DNA from: Pseudophaeomoniella oleicola
Taxonomy: Eukaryota > Ascomycota > Eurotiomycetes > Phaeomoniellales > Phaeomoniellaceae
Direction of reading: 5' to 3'
Assembly (NCBI GenBank): GCA_003868215.1
Contig: QWDQ01000036.1
Location: 186,001 to 250,000, forward strand
DNA: 64,000 bases
The notes under the pieces were generated by a model that made no database searches, was not told where the DNA came from, and saw only the letters and a program-made list of their open reading frames with translations. The translations under genes were made by a program, and so were the position numbers. This document shows positions 23,158 through 34,614 of this stretch, piece by piece. The stretch's first letter is position 1, and the number at the start of each line of letters is the position of its first letter.

Positions 23158-25470
23158 ATGCGGTCCTGGCTGCGAAAAGGGGCTGTGGCTCTCTGCCTCA
23201 CAGCAGGCGCTTCTGCCCAGAGCTCCGTGACAGCCGCCTTTACCGATCCAGACACGGGAATCAATTTCCAGCGCTTCTATGACTCTGATATTCCTGGTGG
23301 TTTCTCTTTCGGTATTGCTCTTCCTGAGGACCCAACCACCGACTTCATTGGTCAGCTTGTCATACCTGTGAACTCTTCGACTGGATGGGGTGGCATGTCT
23401 TTTGGTGGTTCCATGACAAACACACTTCTGTTTGTTGCTTGGGCAGACGGCGACGAAATCATCACATCATTCCGGGAAACATCAGCATACACCACGCCAG
23501 ATGTCTACACCACTACCAACGTCTCCTCATCCTCTATTGGAAATGGCACGTTCATCAACAGCACACACTTATCATACACATTCCTTTGCTCGGGTTGTAT
23601 CATTGGCGCCCCTACTACCTTTGATGCCTCTTATGATTCCTACATCTTCGGTTATGCTATGTCCAGCCGCAATGTCACGGAACCCTCTGATCCCGCTAGT
23701 GCCCTTAGCTACCATGGAGAAGGCTACGGAGAATACACAGTAGACCTTGCGAATGCTACATCACCAGACTATGCTACCTGGGCTTCTTGGGCGGTCGCCA
23801 GCAACACGACAATCCCCGGCTCTGGCGGCAACACCACAACACCAGGTGGCTCTAATAGCACTCTACCCGCCCCATCAATATCAAACTCCACCTATGATGT
23901 TATTGTGGTTGGGGGTGGTCCTTCCGGTATCATTGCAGCAGAGCGTCTGGCCGAGAATGGTGTCAACGTTCTACTCATCGAGCGAGGGCCTCCGGCAACC
24001 GTCCAAACTGGTGCCAATGAGACCTTGCCGTGGAACGATACACTCACGCGTTACGATGTCCCCGCCCTCGGTAGCAGTTTGACGTCCTATTCCGATATCA
24101 GTGAATTCTGTACGGATACTGCATCTACCGCTGGCTGCCTTCTCGGTGGATCGAGTTCTATCAACGCTCTCAATTTCATTCATCCCCAGGAGCACGATTT
24201 TGACGATCGCTGGCCGGAGGGCTGGAAGTGGGCCGACGTCGCTGCAGCTGCTAGCCGCTTGTACGAACGTAATCCCGGCACCACTCTCCCCTCCGCGGAC
24301 GGCAGACATTACGACCAAGCCGGATTCAACATCACATCTCAATTCCTTAGAAACAACGGCTGGTCGCAAGTTGACTCAATCCAACAGCCTAATGCAAAGA
24401 CGATGGCATTCTCGCAGCCTGCCTGGTCCATCACCCACGCCATACGCGCTGGCCCTGTTAGAACTTACCTGCCTCTTGTGCTCGATGCGGACAATTTCAC
24501 GCTTAGGATGTATTCCAAGGTTCTGCAGGTCGTTCGCACTGGAAGCAACATCACTGGCGTCTTTCTTCTCAACGATGACGGCTCCACAGAGATCATTAAT
24601 CTCAACAGTGGAGGGAAGATGGTGCTCGCCGCTGGTGCCATGTCCACGCCGCGCATCCTCTGGAACTCCGGTATTGGATACACGGATGCGCTTCAAACAG
24701 TTCAGTCTGGTACATCCGGTGTCACCCTTCCCAACGAGACTGAGTGGATCTCCTTGCCTGTCGGTCACAACTTGAGAGACCACCCTCAATATACGCTGCA
24801 GTTCAACACCAAGCAGAATTACACTGCATACGACTGGGCTAGTGTTCCCACTGACCCGCCGGAAGCAGACCAGATCCTATATGATGCCGGTTCCGGTGTC
24901 TTATCTCAGGCCGTCCAGCGTCTTCATTTCTGGACTTCTAACAGCGAGACCACAGATGGCAACACCCGATTCTTCCAGGGGACTGTTTCTGCCCTCAGAG
25001 ACGATGTCATTACCATCAGAACATTCCTCACCCATGGTGCAACATCCAGTGGTGTCCTAGGCATCACCTCGTCCGGTAACACGAGGGTCGCCACCGATCC
25101 CAGAATGAACACCGATGCCGACCGCGCAGCCATGACCACTTTCTTGCAATGGTTCCTCGACGCCACCTCGAGTGCCAACTCGACCATCACCTACTCCGGC
25201 GGCAGCGATGTTGACGCAAGTACGTTGATCGATACCTACATCACCGGCGACCACTGGGTCGGCTCTGCCAAGATGGGCACCGACGACGGTCGCGAAGACA
25301 ACGGGACCTCGGTCGTCGACCTCAACACCAAGGTCTACGGGACCGACAATCTCTTTGTCGTCGATGCTTCGATTCACCCGGATCTGCCGACTGGGAACAC
25401 TCAGGCCATCATCATGATTGTCGCCGAGCAAGCTGCAGCCTTGATTGCCGCATATTCCGTTGATGACTAG
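23158..25470 (+). CDS. cdh: Cellobiose dehydrogenase, cytochrome plus flavodehydrogenase, no CBM
   Basis: Secreted flavocytochrome that oxidises cellobiose and cello-oligosaccharides and passes electrons to lytic polysaccharide monooxygenases. One exon, 770 residues. Parts: signal peptide (1-20, ending ASA); cytochrome-b domain (21-215), with methionines in GGMSFGGSM and the SYHGEGYGEY segment as likely haem-ligand regions; a Gly/Thr/Ser-rich linker (about 216-243); GMC flavodehydrogenase (245-770) with the FAD loop VVGGGPSG (about 250), the GMC signature region GAMSTPRILWNSGIG (about 498-512), catalytic His about 699 in HWVGSAKMG, and Asn about 747 in TGNTQA. It ends directly after the flavin domain with no CBM1, like the CBM-less ascomycete classes. 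Many N-glycosylation sequons agree with secretion. Having no intron in a 2.3-kb gene is unusual for this neighbourhood. Confidence 0.96.
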   Translation: MRSWLRKGAVALCLTAGASAQSSVTAAFTDPDTGINFQRFYDSDIPGGFSFGIALPEDPTTDFIGQLVIPVNSSTGWGGMSFGGSMTNTLLFVAWADGDEIITSFRETSAYTTPDVYTTTNVSSSSIGNGTFINSTHLSYTFLCSGCIIGAPTTFDASYDSYIFGYAMSSRNVTEPSDPASALSYHGEGYGEYTVDLANATSPDYATWASWAVASNTTIPGSGGNTTTPGGSNSTLPAPSISNSTYDVIVVGGGPSGIIAAERLAENGVNVLLIERGPPATVQTGANETLPWNDTLTRYDVPALGSSLTSYSDISEFCTDTASTAGCLLGGSSSINALNFIHPQEHDFDDRWPEGWKWADVAAAASRLYERNPGTTLPSADGRHYDQAGFNITSQFLRNNGWSQVDSIQQPNAKTMAFSQPAWSITHAIRAGPVRTYLPLVLDADNFTLRMYSKVLQVVRTGSNITGVFLLNDDGSTEIINLNSGGKMVLAAGAMSTPRILWNSGIGYTDALQTVQSGTSGVTLPNETEWISLPVGHNLRDHPQYTLQFNTKQNYTAYDWASVPTDPPEADQILYDAGSGVLSQAVQRLHFWTSNSETTDGNTRFFQGTVSALRDDVITIRTFLTHGATSSGVLGITSSGNTRVATDPRMNTDADRAAMTTFLQWFLDATSSANSTITYSGGSDVDASTLIDTYITGDHWVGSAKMGTDDGREDNGTSVVDLNTKVYGTDNLFVVDASIHPDLPTGNTQAIIMIVAEQAAALIAAYSVDD

Positions 25471-25637
25471 ATTACGGCGACGGTGTCCATCATCATGAGC
25501 CTCGGAATATGCTACTACTACTGTGCCTTCAGCCCGTCCGTCCTACATACGTCAATCGTACAGGGAGAAATTTCTCATTTGTTTAGAAGAAGGAGTTGAT
25601 TGATTTTTTCCCTTGTTCCGACACACACACACACACA

Positions 25638-25668
<31 letters not shown>

Positions 25669-26362
25669 AGATTTTACATGTATATACATACATATTCTTG
25701 GGAAAAGAAAAAAAAAAGAACCCCCAACAAATCTATACCTAAGTCATTTTCTCATCACATATTATAATACCGATTCCATGTTCCATAATTACCGTACTGT
25801 ATTGATCACATCACGCCAAGTCTTGCCTCATCCACCCAACACTCCCCATCTCTTCTGATACTGTAATTACAGTAAGCAAGTTCCCCCAACATCAAAACGT
25901 CAAAAAGAACAATAACCACCACCTACTTTACCGACTTACTCATATAAGGTAGGTACCTAAGTAAAGTAATGGAATGTGATTGGACCCTCGATATCTACCT
26001 AGGTAGGCAAGGGCTTGGAAGAGGCTCCGCAGTGTATACGCTCTACATACCTAGTAAGGTAGGTAATTAGATATCGCGCAATGTGGGCGGTGATTGCGTG
26101 ATTGCTCGGAATCGGAACTAAATATTTACAACGATAGGTAGGCAAGGTAGGTATCAATCATATCAATGCCCGGCCGGGGATTGGGGAGGAGGGAGGGAGG
26201 AAGAAAGAAAGAAAGAGAGGGGGATAATTGTCTTCTTCATTTGTTCATTTGTTTTAATATATCGTTGTTGATTGAAGTTTTGTATTCAATTCCCCCTTTG
26301 TTTCGCATCTTCAACCTCTACTACCTACTAGGTACCTACTACTGACTACTACCCACCCAAAA
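25471..26362. other. Intergenic region with microsatellites and TAGGTA motifs
   Basis: Contains an (AC)9(TC)13 microsatellite at 25621-25664, many TAGGTA or TACCTA copies between 25945 and 26345, and a purine-rich tract at 26180-26222 (gggagg, aagaaagaaag). No gene is seen. The 3' part must hold the promoter of the TauD-like gene. Confidence 0.5.
25621..25664. repeat. Compound microsatellite (AC)9(TC)13
   Basis: A perfect AC run changes directly into a perfect TC run about 150 bp after the cellobiose dehydrogenase stop codon. Likely length-polymorphic. Confidence 0.95.
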
Positions 26363-27612
26363 ATGGCACCAGCACCCATAACTTCGATCCCCATCCTAGA
26401 TTCGCATCCTCTTCCTCCTACGAAATCATTCGAATCGTCCCCCCCGACCGAGAGCCGCAACAGGGAACCGTTGAAGTTGAGCGGGGCGTTGGAAAAGGCA
26501 GGGTTCGGATACGACGACGTGACGCCGGTGATCGGACGGGAGTTTGCGGCGGATGTGAATATCGTGGATGATCTGTTGGAGGCGGGGAATGCGGATGAGT
26601 TGTTGAGGGATCTTGCTATTACGAGTGAGTTTTGTTTTTTACTACTGCTGTTCTACACATTCATATGTATAGTTCAGATGTGTGTCCTAGAAAGATGTGA
26701 TCTGACCAATCAATGAATGACCTTGCAGTCAGCCAACGGGGCGTCGTCTTCTTCCGCAAGCAAGACAACCTGACCAACGACCTGCAAAAGCAGTTTATCC
26801 AACGTCTGGGCGAACTGAGCGGCAAACCGTCGACGTCGACGCTGCACATCCACCCGGTCCTGAACGATACGAGCGAGTTCGGGGTCGGCGACGCCGAAAT
26901 CAGCACCATCTCCTCCGAGCAGCGGAAGAAACTGTACGACCAGGGCCAGGTGAAGAACAAGCGCCGCTACGACTCGGCGAACTGGCACAGCGACATCCAG
27001 TTCGAGGAGTGTCCGGCCGATTACACGAGCTTGCGGTTGACCAAGCTCCCCAAGACCGGCGGCGACACGCTCTGGGCGTCCGGCTACGAGATCTACGACC
27101 GATTCAGCAAGCCGTACCAGAAGTTCCTCGAAGGGCTCGTCGCCGACTTCCAGGGCGACGGCTTCCTGCGCATGGTCGAATCCGGCCGCGCCGTCCTCTA
27201 CGACAAACCACGCGGCTCCCCCGTCAACGACTCCCCCTACCTCCGCGCCGTGCACCCGGTCGTGCGCACGAACCCCGTCACCGGCTGGAAGAGCGTGTTC
27301 GCCATCGGCTCGTTTCCCAAAGCGATCCGCGACCTGACGCCGGACGAGAGCGACGAGCTGCTCAAGCGGTTCCACGACATGCTCGTGCACAACCACGACC
27401 TGCAGGTGCGGTTCCGGTGGAAAGGGGAGAACGACATCGCCATCTGGGATAATCGGAGCGTGTTCCATTGCGCCACTTTTGATTACGATGGGCTTGGCGA
27501 GCGGTTTGGGAACAGGGCGGTCGGGATCGGGGAGAAGCCGTTTTTGGATCCGAATAGCAAGTCGAGGACCGAGGCGCTTGCTGAGGAGGAAGCTGCCGCG
27601 GCTGGGGCTTGA
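26363..27612 (+). CDS. TauD/TfdA-family 2-oxoglutarate-dependent dioxygenase
   Basis: Fe(II)/2-oxoglutarate dioxygenase of the fungal TauD-like group; relatives release sulfite from sulfonates such as taurine. Exons 26363-26624 and 26729-27612 encode 381 residues. The metal site is His174-x-Asp176 in HSDIQF, with distal His about 334 in VFHCATFDYDG and an Arg a few residues later (GERFGNR) for 2-oxoglutarate. SQRGVVFFRKQD and TGGDTLWASGYEIYDR are family blocks. Exon 2 is very GC-rich at third positions, producing long antisense frames. Cytosolic, since no signal peptide is seen. Substrate unproven: sulfonate, alpha-ester or another small molecule. Confidence 0.94.
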
Positions 27613-28154
27613 TGATTTTATATGATTTGAGGATACTAACTAATCTAGTAATTACTAGAGGAAGCCATTAATTTATCTAGGAACCTCGTCGTACATCTTC
27701 TATTTGGTATGCTGCATGAAAAAGTAAATGAGACAGGAGGCCATGATCCATCGCTATAGACTCTTTCTTGGATGTCCTGAACAATGGCTGTCTCCTCAGA
27801 TATAAAAAAAAAATTTCATACTAAATCTCCAGGTGATTATGGATGTCGTTATATGTGAATAATATGTCCGAGAATACAGAATCGAACAGGCGAGAAGGGA
27901 TGGGGTTTTTCGGTTGAGACTGGTGGGTTGTGAGGGGAAGTAGTATGTGCCTTGATGGATAGAATATATTATCCCTCGTTGCTCATGAATGAATGACCTC
28001 CAAATTGTTGAAATGGTTCTCTAGGGAAATCGCTCTAGATCTTTGTGTTCGTCACTTCATTGCTCTCGTGTATCGTCCTCTCTTGTCCCTTATATATCAG
28101 GGATAGGGGCGTAATATTCTTTCCTTCGAAATGCTGATGTGAATTAAACGAGGG
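27613..28154. other. Convergent intergenic region
   Basis: Lies between the 3' ends of the TauD-like gene and the MFS carrier. AT-rich with an A-rich run near 27806. It presumably carries both 3' UTRs. No gene is seen. Confidence 0.45.
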
Positions 28155-29751
28155 TCAAGGTGTCTTTGGAATGACCGGCGCCGTATCAGCACCGTCCTCT
28201 GCATCTCTCACCACGCTATTCGAGTCTTCTTCCTGTTCTGCCTCCAGAACTTTGCGACCAATGGTCCCGTTCGCACGGCCGCGCTTTTCCAGATATGCGA
28301 TCAAGATGATCACAGGGATGGTGGCTATTCCTGTTGCCAGGCTGGCGATGTAGCCTTTGTGATAGACTGGGGCATCTGTGACAGGGTAGAAAATCAGCGG
28401 CCACCAGGTGACGAATGCGAAGTCGAAGGAATTCATGAAGCCGGTTGTGATGGCGCGAAGTTGGAAATCGTGCGAGGTTAAATCGGCCATCCATGAATAC
28501 CAGAGCGCCTGCGGAGCATAAGTTGTGCCCATAAAGTAGAACGCGAAGAAGTATCCCCCATCGGAAGGATTGGAGACCAGGATCGCACTGCTTATGACAA
28601 ATGTAAGACCAATGCAGAGGGAGGCCTGCCATCGAGAGCCGATCTTGTCGGATACGTAACAGTAAATGAACGTAGCCACGATGCCGGTGGCGTAAATTCC
28701 TGTTGGGTAGTTGTTCTGCTGAACAACAGTATAGCCACGCGATGCCATCCACAATGCCATGACGTTGTTTCCAAGAGCCTGCACAACAAGCGAATAAACT
28801 AGGTCGCCAGTCAGTAGGTCATCCTAGGATAAGATAGGGGACTCACGCATGAAGATTAACGGCAGCAACCAAAATTGCCAGCTAAGGAGTACACGTCGGA
28901 AAACTGTCAGGTCCCACGTCTGCTTTTCGACCTTTCCAAGGCGGTTGATAGCGACCTCTTTTTCCTCTGCAGTCAAAATCCACGCGGATCGATGTCTGGG
29001 AAGATCAGGAATAGCGAACCAACCTATGAGCAGAACATCAACGTAAATCAATTGCAATCGGATGGTCAATACGCACCAAAGAGCGCGCATGGTATTGTCG
29101 TGACAGAAACCACAATGAATATCAACCTCCAAGCTGGCAAAGAATGTGACTTTCCTGACAGCGATCGCAGCAGAGCAGCTTGGATCCAGCCGCCCGCCAT
29201 ATTGCCCAGATTTCCAAAGGCACAAAATACTGCAGCTCTCGTGCTCAGCTCTGACTGTTTGTACCACGAACCGTAGATGAAGTGTGCCCCAACACTGGAA
29301 GAAGTCATCAGCAATGATTCTAATTGCGATTGACTTCATCCTCAACTCACTATGCTATAGCGCAAAAGGCTCCCTCAAATGCATTCAATATAAATACCTG
29401 ATAGACATGCTCGACTCGGAAGGTGATGAGAGTAAGGATGCTCCACAAGGTGTTAGCCGCGACGAAGACATATCTCGGCTTGAGTACCGTCAACGCCGAG
29501 GTCGAAGGGACTTGGAAAACGGCATAGGTGACGAGGTAAATGGTGTTCATGTAATTGTAGTCCTTCCCCTGAAAACCCAATGCCTCTCTCATACCGCTGA
29601 TGTATGCGGTGCTGTAACTAGATCGATTGATACCAAATAAGAACCAGATGATGCCGAAGTATATCAAAAGGGTGAAATCGAGCTTGATTAAAAGAGACCT
29701 CTCTACTGAAGCCTCGCCCCAAAGGGCTTTCTTGACTTTCTCAAGAGCCAT
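28155..29751 (-). CDS. MFS transporter, allantoate/pantothenate permease (Dal5/Fen2) type
   Basis: Plasma-membrane anion:cation symporter-type MFS carrier for small organic anions such as allantoate, pantothenate or nicotinate. Four exons (29751-29351, 29294-29077, 29023-28847, 28798-28155) encode 479 residues. Family marks: LDFTLLIYFGIIWFLFGINR in helix 1, NTIYLVTYAVFQVPS in helix 2, EGAFCA, GSWYKQSELSTRAAVF, then RSAWILTAEEKEVAINRL in the central loop, and PQALWYSWMADL in helix 10. The C-terminal tail is acidic and cytosolic. The last acceptor was placed at 28799 because it alone keeps the LYSLVVQALGNN helix in frame. The TauD-like gene next to it is a plausible functional partner, as relatives of this carrier import sulfonates or organic anions. 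Confidence 0.93.
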
Positions 29752-30100
29752 CTGTATGGGAATTGATGATGTTGTGGAATTGGCTGGGGATAGGAAGTAT
29801 CTTGCACTTCAACAGCGCATCCAATATCATCACTTTCCAATTGTTTTCTTAAGATGTTACCATCGAAATTGTCCAGACATGAACAATATGGCTTCTAATC
29901 AAGTGCTTTGCGAAGTACCAGCACTAGGGAGGGATCCTGACGAATACACCGTCTGCTTTCTGTCGTAGATCAGAGATAAGAAGACCTTTCTAGGATGGTA
30001 GACACCGAACGTTGCGTATGGCTACTAGGTAAATCCGTTATCCGACTGACGACATCGCGCATGGCGTTGGCATGTGCTCACCCATCTCGACGATCTTTGA

Positions 30101-30131
30101 CAGAGAACAGAGAACAGAGAACAGAGAACAG
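30101..30131. repeat. 7-bp tandem repeat (cagagaa)4
   Basis: Four perfect copies of cagagaa plus a partial copy, in non-coding DNA. Confidence 0.9.
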
Positions 30132-30218
30132 ACAAGGATACGTGCAATGTGAGCGACTCTCGCCAAAGAAGTCTGGATGTAGTGCTTACTGCGCAGAAGA
30201 TCGCTTGATGCCCAGTGT

Positions 30219-30240
30219 ATGTACTATGTACTATGTACTA
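30219..30240. repeat. 7-bp tandem repeat (gtactat)3
   Basis: Three copies of gtactat lie in a row, about 90 bp after the (cagagaa) repeat. Confidence 0.85.
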
Positions 30241-30939
30241 CGGTATAACCAGGCAGGCGTGGAATAATTGTTATCTCAGGTTCCCCGCGGCCGCTTACAG
30301 TATCGATTATGGGCGGAATACCTCGGTCGAGGGGTACTTGCTTACCTTACCTACGAGGTACCTACCTCCATAGTGACAGCGACGGTCATAGTGCAACAAT
30401 GTCAGGTCGGTAGGTACCTATTCAGTAATCAAATCACAAACCACTATTGATATACTGGACCTATGGTGAAAGTAAAGAAGTAGATGTAGATTGGCGTCAA
30501 GCTAATCCGAGACTTAACCGGCCGAAGTCAGCCATATATCCGGATAGGAATTATACTAAGTGCGCCAGGCATTCGGCATCGAGTCTCGGACACCCACCTC
30601 ATCCGGCAAGAATGATGCCAGTCAGCCTCATCAGGTCACTGCCATAGTGATCGAGCCACCGGCAGTGTTCATTCAGCCTTATTTCATATACCGACCATTG
30701 ATGAGAAGACGAGTCGACGACCTGAGGATGGTCCACAACGCTACCCATGCAGGGTCCTTGGGGGCTATTCAACTTGGTGAAGGGAAAGGATTTCTACCCC
30801 GCTGAATTCGATCTTTCGGTAGACAAGTTTATCTAGCAGTTGTTGGTCAGAGAGAATTGGTTCCCGGTCGCGAATTCACGGCTCCCCGAATACTGGGTTC
30901 AAAGTATATTGCCAAGGCAATGGTAGACTGTACGTCAAT

Positions 30940-32660
30940 ATGGCTTTTAACGATACACCATACTTGGACTCATTCGCGAAGCTCTCCAAGCGGTTTCCCA
31001 CATTACGCTTATTCGACAGATTCTCGTCAAGCAAAGACAAAAGGACCAAGCCGCGCCCAAAACGGTACGACCCAGAGTCAGTCACCCATCCAGGCAGAGT
31101 GGCGGTGATCGAATTCGCGGATGGTCCAGACTCGGCACAAGTCAATCAATATCATCAGCAGTTTGAAAATCTGGACGAGCTCTCACAATACTTGGCAACC
31201 CGGCCATCATGCCGTCGCCGGTTGTTTTTAATGGAGGACCTTTGGCCTCCATATGTCGAAGTTCTCGGGCGATATCTTGGTGTAGATCCCAGAGTCTTCG
31301 CATCGCACTTTCGATGTGTGCATTGGGACAATTCGCAGGTAGGAGTCCAACGAATATTGAGATCAAGTCGCAGTCTTGAGCAGACCACCACCTCGTTCTT
31401 CACTCTCAAATATTACGAACCTTGGAATTTTGCAAAACCCAGAGCTGGGGACAGATCGAGTGACAGCGGAACAAGCCTGTTCCACACCTACGACAATCGG
31501 GCAATATGCACACGAAAGCTCGAGCGCAGTGTCCTACCCGCCAAAAGAAAGGAAAGGAGTGGCGGGAAAGCAAGAGCTGCTCTGATGAGCGCTCGACCTG
31601 CCCGTGACATGGAAAAGGGTGATGCAGTAGTTGGCAGTGCAATGGGAGACAAAAGTCCCGTGCCGGAATCGCAGGTATTTCTGTTACGAGGGAACGCATC
31701 CTTCTGGTTCCGAAGTTTTCATACTAAGAAGAAAGAGCCATCAAGCTGGGATGGTAAGTCTATCGGCTCTAAAGTAGTATCGGGAATGGTGAACCTCTTC
31801 TAACATCAGCTGAATCAGGTCTTATGCTGCTCGATCCTGGCCTCACAATGGAAACACTGGATGCAGGTACACACGCAAAGCCTTCAGGGATTGAGCGGTA
31901 CCAAGGTGGATATCCGGACATTCTGCAATTGCCAACCGTTCATGCCGGTCCCAGCAGGAGTTCGATGTATGACGATATTCTGCATTACTGGAGGACCGAT
32001 GAGCGTTGGAAGGATAATCTGACAAGTCCCATGGACGCTGCGAAATACCTAAAGCAACTGGTAGCGACTCATTGGAATTGTACCTTGAATCACCTTTGGG
32101 GAGCTATGAGTTACTTGGAATATGACATTGGAAACATCGAAGAGTATCTGTCCGTGCATCCCGAAAGTCAGGAAGAGCGGTATCAGTGGTCTAGGATGGA
32201 GACCAATCTCCGGCGCATGAACACTCTTCGCAGGAGACTGAATTGGTATCTCGCAGAGGCCAGGGAAAACCTCTATCAACTCAAAATCGACGATCCGCAC
32301 GACGCTGATGACCTGGAGAAAGATTTCCAGGACATCACCGAGCGTCTCGATTTCTACAAGTCCAGCAGCGATAGCCTGATGAACGTCGCCGGAAGTGTTG
32401 CCAGTCTCCGACAAGCCAAACAAGGACTCGTGAGCTCTTACTTTGTCAACCTGCTGACGATGCTGGGCGTCGTCATTTTCCCCCTGACCTTTCTGTGCGC
32501 CGTGTTTAGCATGGGTGGCCGATTCCAAGCCGGCGAGCCTCTGTTCTGGGTATACTGGGTGATCGCCGTGCCTCTTGCCGCCACCATGATGGCGTTTGTT
32601 TGGGTCGGCAAGAAGAAGTTCACGGAGAAGCAGCAGAAGATCCATGAGCACGTGGATTAA
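30940..32660 (+). CDS. CorA-like Mg2+ transporter-domain membrane protein
   Basis: Exons 30940-31753 and 31819-32660 encode 551 residues. The N-terminal half is soluble: a basic start (DKRTKPRPKR), then a domain with LFLMEDLWPPYVEVLGRYLGVDPRVFASH, the pattern of fungal CorA-like proteins. The middle is a long charged helical stretch (about 340-470) resembling the CorA stalk. Two C-terminal membrane helices follow (about 478-500 and 513-537). The loop after the first helix reads FSMGGRF where metal channels have YGMNF, so the selectivity triplet GMN is missing. This fungal subgroup is widespread and its transport activity is unproven; a regulatory or sensing role is equally possible. The intron at 31754 has consensus sites. 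Confidence 0.85.
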
Positions 32661-34614
32661 TTTCATCACTGTAACTGTAATGCATCGCATGATCCAGAAC
32701 AATGGCTGAGGTGTCTCTGCACTGTCTGGTAGGTACTAGGTATGTTAGACAAATCACTAGGAATACTAACTTAGTACATAGCTGAAAATTACAAAAACAA
32801 TTTATAGCTTCATGTTAGACAAATCACATCGGCGTGAAATGATAAATGGCAGGAACAGAGTAGTACTTGCCTCACAAAGTGTGCGCCTTTCATGGGCCAG
32901 GTCAACCCGCCAACCCAACAACCCCAACCCGCAATGTGATAGAAGCAATCTGTCACTTAGTATGTACGGACAAGTACCTAGTACCTAGCCAGTATTTTAC
33001 CTCTACCTTAGTAGTAAAATGAAGGTCATGGAAAAACTATAGTCTTTTTTCCTTTACAGATCATTTGCGACAGTAATTCAGATTTCAAGAAATCTGCAAG
33101 AACAACTGCACAGCTAGAGGATCATAATACCGTGGTCCCATCGCGTTCATCCGGCTTGCGAACTTGCGACGTCGAAGTCTGTAAACGTTGAGAAATGTAC
33201 CATCAAAAAGTGCAGGTGCGGTTGTCAAGCTTGGGAGCGTAGAATGCGCCATCAGTTGGTCAGATTGAGCTCAGATCGTGATTACCCAAACCACATCATC
33301 TCGGATCTAGGTAGCACTTTCTCAATCAGTGCGGATAGGGATCATCCATGTTCTTGTCGGCATCAAACTCTGGTGTAGATCACGCCGCTGTCTACATACC
33401 CGCAGCGGATCCATGAGTCCCACTACGTAGTAACCACTTTCCCTTCCCTGACTAGGCCCCGTGCGAGTTGGGGTCTGTGTCGCTGCCATGCGTCCTTAGT
33501 AGCATGCGTTATGACAGCTCCGATTTCTACTGTCTAGATACAGACGCGCGTGATTCTCCGACCGTTAGGTAATGGACGAGAGCGGCAGAATGTGAGGAGG
33601 AAAAACAGTAAAGAATAAGACAGTAACAGTCAGGGGTCAGAATAAAGGAAAGAACAAGAAAAACAAATAGATCAACGCTGTAATGGTGGATGCTAGAAGT
33701 CCAGGCAGGAACGGCGTTGGCTGTGTGGACAAACCCTCGACAAGAAAGAGAAACAGCGAGCTGGAAAGAGGCGAGCAGAACGGATCAAGCCGCGGGCGGT
33801 GTGAGGATCACTATCCGGTGTACCGGTAGTAAGATAATCCTCAGTACATACCTAGTACCTAGTAAGTACCTGGTTGTGTATGGACTCCGTGAAGGGTTCT
33901 GGGAGCCGCTAGAAGGGTTGATCATGAGACGAAAAGTTGAGCTTGTAAGGTATTTGTTGCGGCTCGCAGTGAATCCAATAACGATTCATGATCGTCGTGG
34001 CGCCACACCCCTTTGATAGGTTCGTTTCAGAGAAACATGCAACACCCCTGTACAATGCCTGGGATCATCGTTGAACGGATGGGCGCTCTCATTGACGGCA
34101 AGTCGCACCACGATCTACCACGTAGTATAGAGGGTTCATGATATCACAAGCTTTTTCTACTGGACGTGAAACAACTTGGTCCTTGCATAAGTTGCATTTC
34201 CACCGAGATATATTTCCCGCCTATAGCTCAGCGACAGATAGAAATATAGGTCCACAGAAACAAACTCTCTTTGCTCACATATAGGAGTAGCGTTGTTGTC
34301 CATCCAATATCGAGTTGTATTGGAAAGTGACACCGCTCGATTGATTAATCTCCTTGAGTTTCGGAAAAAACAATATACCCGGAACATATGCTGCATTTCC
34401 ATATTGACTTGGGTGGGCAAGTTGACATCTATTACGTAGACAATGATGATGTCTGCACTTGAATCAAGGCAGACAGAGAAGGTCCAGATACCATATAAGA
34501 CCCGTGAAGATGCCTGTTCTCTTGGACTTTTCGAGCGAGACAACTTGAATTCTGGACCAGTTCTCATCATTAAGAGCCTTTGAACGACCTATTACACTCC
34601 AAGTCAATAACACA
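32661..34614. other. 2-kb gene-poor stretch with an ankyrin-like relic
   Basis: No intact gene. TAGGTA or TACCTA motifs occur at about 32729-32740, 32975-33015 and 33845-33875. The plus frame at about 33880-34110 resembles broken ankyrin repeats and is listed separately. The 137-codon minus-strand frame at 34157-34570 lies over the GH45 promoter and resembles no family. Confidence 0.4.
33880..34110 (+). pseudogene. Possible ankyrin-repeat gene relic
   Basis: The plus-strand frame reads EPLEGLIMRRKVELVRYLL, then NPITIHDRRGATPL, which follows the ankyrin pattern (TPL..A...G..E.V..LL..GA..N..D..G.TPL). A stop follows at once. About 30 nt on, another frame gives EKHATPLYNAWDH and a later one GALIDGKSH, both ankyrin-like. 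No start codon or matching upstream repeats were found. I read it as a decayed host ankyrin gene; a chance match over a short span remains possible. Confidence 0.35.

Larger units (their letters stand above)
29752..30939. other. Divergent intergenic region with short tandem repeats
   Basis: Holds a 7-bp tandem repeat at 30101-30131, a gtactat repeat at 30219-30240 and TACCTA-type motifs at 30330-30420. Frames here are short and unlike known proteins. Promoters of the flanking MFS and CorA-like genes must lie here. Confidence 0.45.

Noticed and set aside
26710-27468. 252-codon minus-strand frame over the TauD-like gene
   Set aside because: It is antisense to a clear dioxygenase exon with very GC-rich third positions, which removes stops on the other strand. 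Its sequence resembles no family.
34157-34570. 137-codon minus-strand frame upstream of the GH45 gene
   Set aside because: No family resemblance and it overlaps the expected GH45 promoter.
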